NCBI GenBank assembly: GCA_934659445.1
Contig: CAKUHV010000094.1
Coordinates: forward strand, 1 to 6,344
DNA length: 6,344 nucleotides
Direction of reading: 5' to 3'
Source of the DNA: an uncultured Oscillospiraceae bacterium
GTDB taxonomy: Bacteria; Bacillota; Clostridia; Oscillospirales; Oscillospiraceae
Shown here one piece after another: positions 5,993-6,344 of this stretch; within the stretch, counting starts at the first letter, position 1; the number at the start of each line of letters is the position of its first letter. The position numbers and the translations under genes are program-made. Under the pieces are notes generated by a model. It searched no databases. It was not told the origin of the DNA and saw only the letters and a list, made by a program, of their open reading frames with translations.

Positions 5993-6344
5993 TCAGTCGT
6001 CCCGCTCGGCTTCGTGCTTCAGCACCGCGCCGGAGGCCGCGTCGATCTCATAGTCATACTCCATGCTGCCGGACTTGAACTCCACCTCGTAGACGAGCGT
6101 TCCGTCCTCGTCGTCCAGCTCAATGTCCATGTCATACGCCTGATTTTCACTCACGCCCGCATGGTTCAGGGCGATGGACTTCGCCTTGGCATAGCCGATG
6201 TCCTGCACTGCTGCGGGCGGCTCGGGTCTGGAGGGCTGCACCGCAGGCGTCTCCGCTCCGTCCTCCACCTCGCGCTTGCTCTCCAGAATCGCGCCGGTGT
6301 AGGCGTCGAGCTTGTACTCGAACTCCTCGCCGCTCTGGCTCTTG
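5993..6344 (-). CDS. Tandem PepSY-domain protein (5'-truncated, runs off right edge)
   Basis: The minus-strand frame is open to the right edge, giving the last 116 residues of a longer protein. A GTG at 6268 is an internal valine, not the likely start, because the preceding 25 codons continue the same domain pattern. Two PepSY-like units are visible. The end of the first reads EEFEYKLDAYTGAILESKRE. After a Pro/Ala-rich linker (APAVQPSRPEPPAA-like, about visible residues 28-45), a complete second unit starts with GYAKAKSIALNHAGV and ends with MEYDYEIDAASGAVLKHEAE. The two ends align closely (Y-[KE]-[LI]-DA-x-[TS]-GA-[IV]-L), showing tandem repeats. The protein is very acidic. PepSY domains occur in secreted or lipid-anchored proteins, often as protease inhibitors or in cell-envelope roles. 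The signal peptide would lie outside the window. It converges on the rhomboid gene and shares its terminator. Exact function is unknown. Confidence 0.85.
   Translation of the reverse strand, partial: KSQSGEEFEYKLDAYTGAILESKREVEDGAETPAVQPSRPEPPAAVQDIGYAKAKSIALNHAGVSENQAYDMDIELDDEDGTLVYEVEFKSGSMEYDYEIDAASGAVLKHEAERDD

Noticed and set aside
6266..6268. GTG as the start of the PepSY gene
   Set aside because: The frame stays open for 25 more codons to the window edge and those encode the end of another PepSY unit, so the gene is simply cut by the window.
1..6344. Mobile elements, CRISPR arrays, phage or defence genes
   Set aside because: No transposase, integrase, regular spaced repeats or target-site duplications seen; all coding regions fit metabolic or envelope families with uniform base composition.

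Overview
The window looks like a chromosomal stretch from a GC-rich Firmicute, most plausibly a gut clostridium of the Oscillospiraceae/Flavonifractor kind. This is inferred from strong C/G bias at third codon positions, Bacillus-type GGAGG ribosome binding sites, a perfect sigma-A promoter, a BmpA/Nup-type nucleoside transporter and secreted PepSY proteins. It is a lineage guess, not something proven by the sequence. I see no mobile elements, CRISPR, rRNA or tRNA.

Region 1 (1-2757) is the 3' end of a nucleoside salvage operon. It holds the C-terminal part of a NupQ/YufQ-like ABC permease, then two different nucleoside hydrolases that overlap by ATGA. The implied job is to import nucleosides and split them into base and ribose. 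A 14-bp hairpin sits between the permease and the first hydrolase, and two tandem hairpins with T-rich tails close the operon.

Region 2 (about 2859-5347) is a serine biosynthesis operon: serC (phosphoserine aminotransferase), then serA (3-phosphoglycerate dehydrogenase with a C-terminal ACT domain). It has a consensus promoter (TTGACA, 18 bp, TATAAT). A 16-bp perfect dyad lies over the -35 box, the leader is structured, and a 13-bp terminator ends it. serB, the third step, is not in the window.

Region 3 (5353-5982) carries a small rhomboid-family intramembrane serine protease. It starts right after the serA terminator with no room for its own promoter. It ends at a 19-bp bidirectional terminator shared with a convergent gene.

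Region 4 (5993-6344, minus strand) is the C-terminal part of a tandem PepSY-domain protein that runs off the right edge.

Most of this is recognisable housekeeping content; I do not see a convincing new defence or mobile system. The points most worth checking are the operator-like dyad on the serC promoter, the leader with a possible 12-codon mini-ORF that ends inside the serC ribosome binding site, and the attenuator-like hairpins inside transcription units.
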